From NCBI GenBank assembly GCA_020846875.1, contig JADLDB010000179.1:62001-126000 (forward strand): DNA of 64,000 nt. Reading direction: 5' to 3'. This document shows positions 63,161 to 64,000 of this stretch, one piece after another (the stretch's first letter is position 1; every line of letters begins with the position of its first letter). The DNA comes from Myxococcales bacterium (GTDB lineage Bacteria; Myxococcota; Myxococcia; Myxococcales; Myxococcaceae). The notes beneath the pieces are model-generated. The model had not been told where the DNA came from. It was given only the letters and a program-made list of their open reading frames with translations, and ran no database searches. The translations under genes and the position numbers were made by a program.

Positions 63161-64000
63161 TGTCCCGCATCGACCGCCCGTCCACCAAGCCCGCCGCCCC
63201 GAAGGCCAGCGCACCCCGCCACCAGCCCACCAAGCGGGTGGCGCAGGACATCGCCCGGCTGAAGAAGGCGAAGAACGCGCAGGTGACGAAGGCGGAGGAC
63301 GGCCGCGCCACCAGCCTCGAGCGCACCACCACCCGCAAGGACACCACCACCACCTCGCGCCTCGACGAGCGCCAGGGCCACCTGCTGGAGTCCACCTTCG
63401 AGTACTCGAAGTCCACCAGCAAGCCGGGCCTCGAGCGCGAGACGACGTACCAGAACAACACCGACATGCTGGGCCGGCGCTCCTCCGCGGCGCGCACCGA
63501 GACGACCCGCGAGCTGGAGAACGGCCGCGAGTCGAAGGCCTCCAGCAAGACGACGGACATCTGGGGCACCACCCAGCAGCTCACCGAGACGAACAAGGAG
63601 CTGTCCTTCGAGAACGGCTCCGAGACGTCCAACCGGCGCCTCTCCCGCGACTCGCGCGGCAACCGCCTCACCTCGTCGGACGTGACGCGGGTGGAGCAGC
63701 AAGGCAAGTCCGTCGTCACCACCAACGCCAAGCGCGAAGTGGGCAGCGAGCGCAACACCGCCTCCAGCACCACCTGGGAAGACCAGGTCTTCCGCCTCAA
63801 CGACACGGTGGACTGGAAGAAGACCGACAGCGTCGGCAAGAGCTACCTCAAGGAGACGGAGTACGACGCGTCCCGCATCCAGGCGAAGGCGGACAAGGTC
63901 GGCAACGCGGTGGACAAGGTGCTGGGGTGGCTGGGCCTCGAGCCGAAGGAGTGGAAGAGCGAGGTGCCCGCGGACCGGATGAAGGAGGTCGCCTGGCACG
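63161..64000 (+). CDS. Thr/Ser-rich charged repeat protein (3' partial)
   Basis: A GTG with a GGGAG site eight bases upstream opens a frame with no stop to the window end (280 codons). After a basic head (SRIDRPSTKPAAPKASAPRH, LKKAKNAQVTKAE) the sequence is a weakly periodic chain rich in Thr, Ser, Glu and Arg, for example LERTTTRKDTTTTSRLDER and AARTETTRELENGRESKASS. Alternate residues are polar, as in a fibrous beta or beta-helical chain. Near the end LNDTVDWKKTDSVGKSYLKE leads to a helix with VGNAVDKVLGWLGLEP. No signal peptide. The family is not recognised; the C-terminal part, outside the window, may name it. It is divergent from the TPR gene. Confidence 0.7.

Overview
This is a gene-dense, very high-GC window (about 70% or more by eye, with G/C at most third codon positions) that reads as a chromosomal segment of a myxobacterium (Myxococcota, Myxococcaceae/Archangiaceae-like). 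Signs of this are three eukaryote-like Ser/Thr kinases, many lipoproteins with Gly-rich linkers, a secreted M36 metallopeptidase ending in a MYXO-CTERM-like tail, Cys-rich repeat proteins, a Sushi/EGF-like surface protein, and a lysine/alanine-rich histone H1-like protein. I see no rRNA, tRNA, CRISPR array, prophage or intact insertion sequence.

Layout. 1-1.8 kb: end of a carbohydrate-binding-like lipoprotein, then a ~490 bp segment bounded by inverted 66 bp repeats, and a MarR-like regulator whose C-terminus reads into one repeat. 1.8-5.4 kb (minus): a beta-barrel-like protein, Skp/OmpH chaperone, and malic enzyme fused to a phosphotransacetylase domain. 5.5-10.7 kb: SDR oxidoreductase, BrkB/YihY membrane protein, a zinc-ribbon-like small protein, a lytic transglycosylase-LysM-C39 peptidase fusion, an alpha/beta hydrolase, and a metallophosphoesterase. 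10.9-15.7 kb (plus): a membrane Ser/Thr kinase and a translationally coupled pair of amidohydrolases, the second lacking metal ligands. 15.9-18.8 kb (minus): Sushi/EGF lipoprotein and a frameshifted small gene.

18.8-28.3 kb (minus) is the most unusual part. An HSP90-like GHKL ATPase is followed by a giant 1851-residue protein with a degenerate GHKL-like N-terminus and six tandem modules spaced about 214 residues apart. Upstream are an aldehyde dehydrogenase lacking the usual catalytic Glu motif and a 66-residue bacterial histone-fold protein. I propose the ATPase and giant protein form a chaperone-like (sacsin-like) two-component machine of unknown role.

28.4-38 kb: a PqqD-like/TPR protein, a hypothetical protein, the cysE-cysK cysteine biosynthesis pair, the H1-like protein, a LEA14-like lipoprotein, a membrane protein, a CASTOR/POLLUX-like ion channel and a kelch protein. 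38-50.3 kb (minus): receiver-histidine kinase, M36 peptidase, a decayed IS91-type transposase fragment, a three-gene secreted set (Cys-rich lipoprotein, PKD lipoprotein, zinc phospholipase C/S1-P1-like enzyme), and a Gly-rich lipoprotein. 50.5-61.7 kb: a giant PilZ-kinase-cyclase-like-ATPase-TPR sensor, a lipoprotein hydrolase with a coupled partner, a fasciclin remnant, a HAD hydrolase, a third kinase and tyrosine phenol-lyase. 61.7-64 kb: a TPR protein and the start of a Thr/Ser-rich repeat protein cut by the window edge.

All functional assignments come from motifs read by eye; no database search was run.
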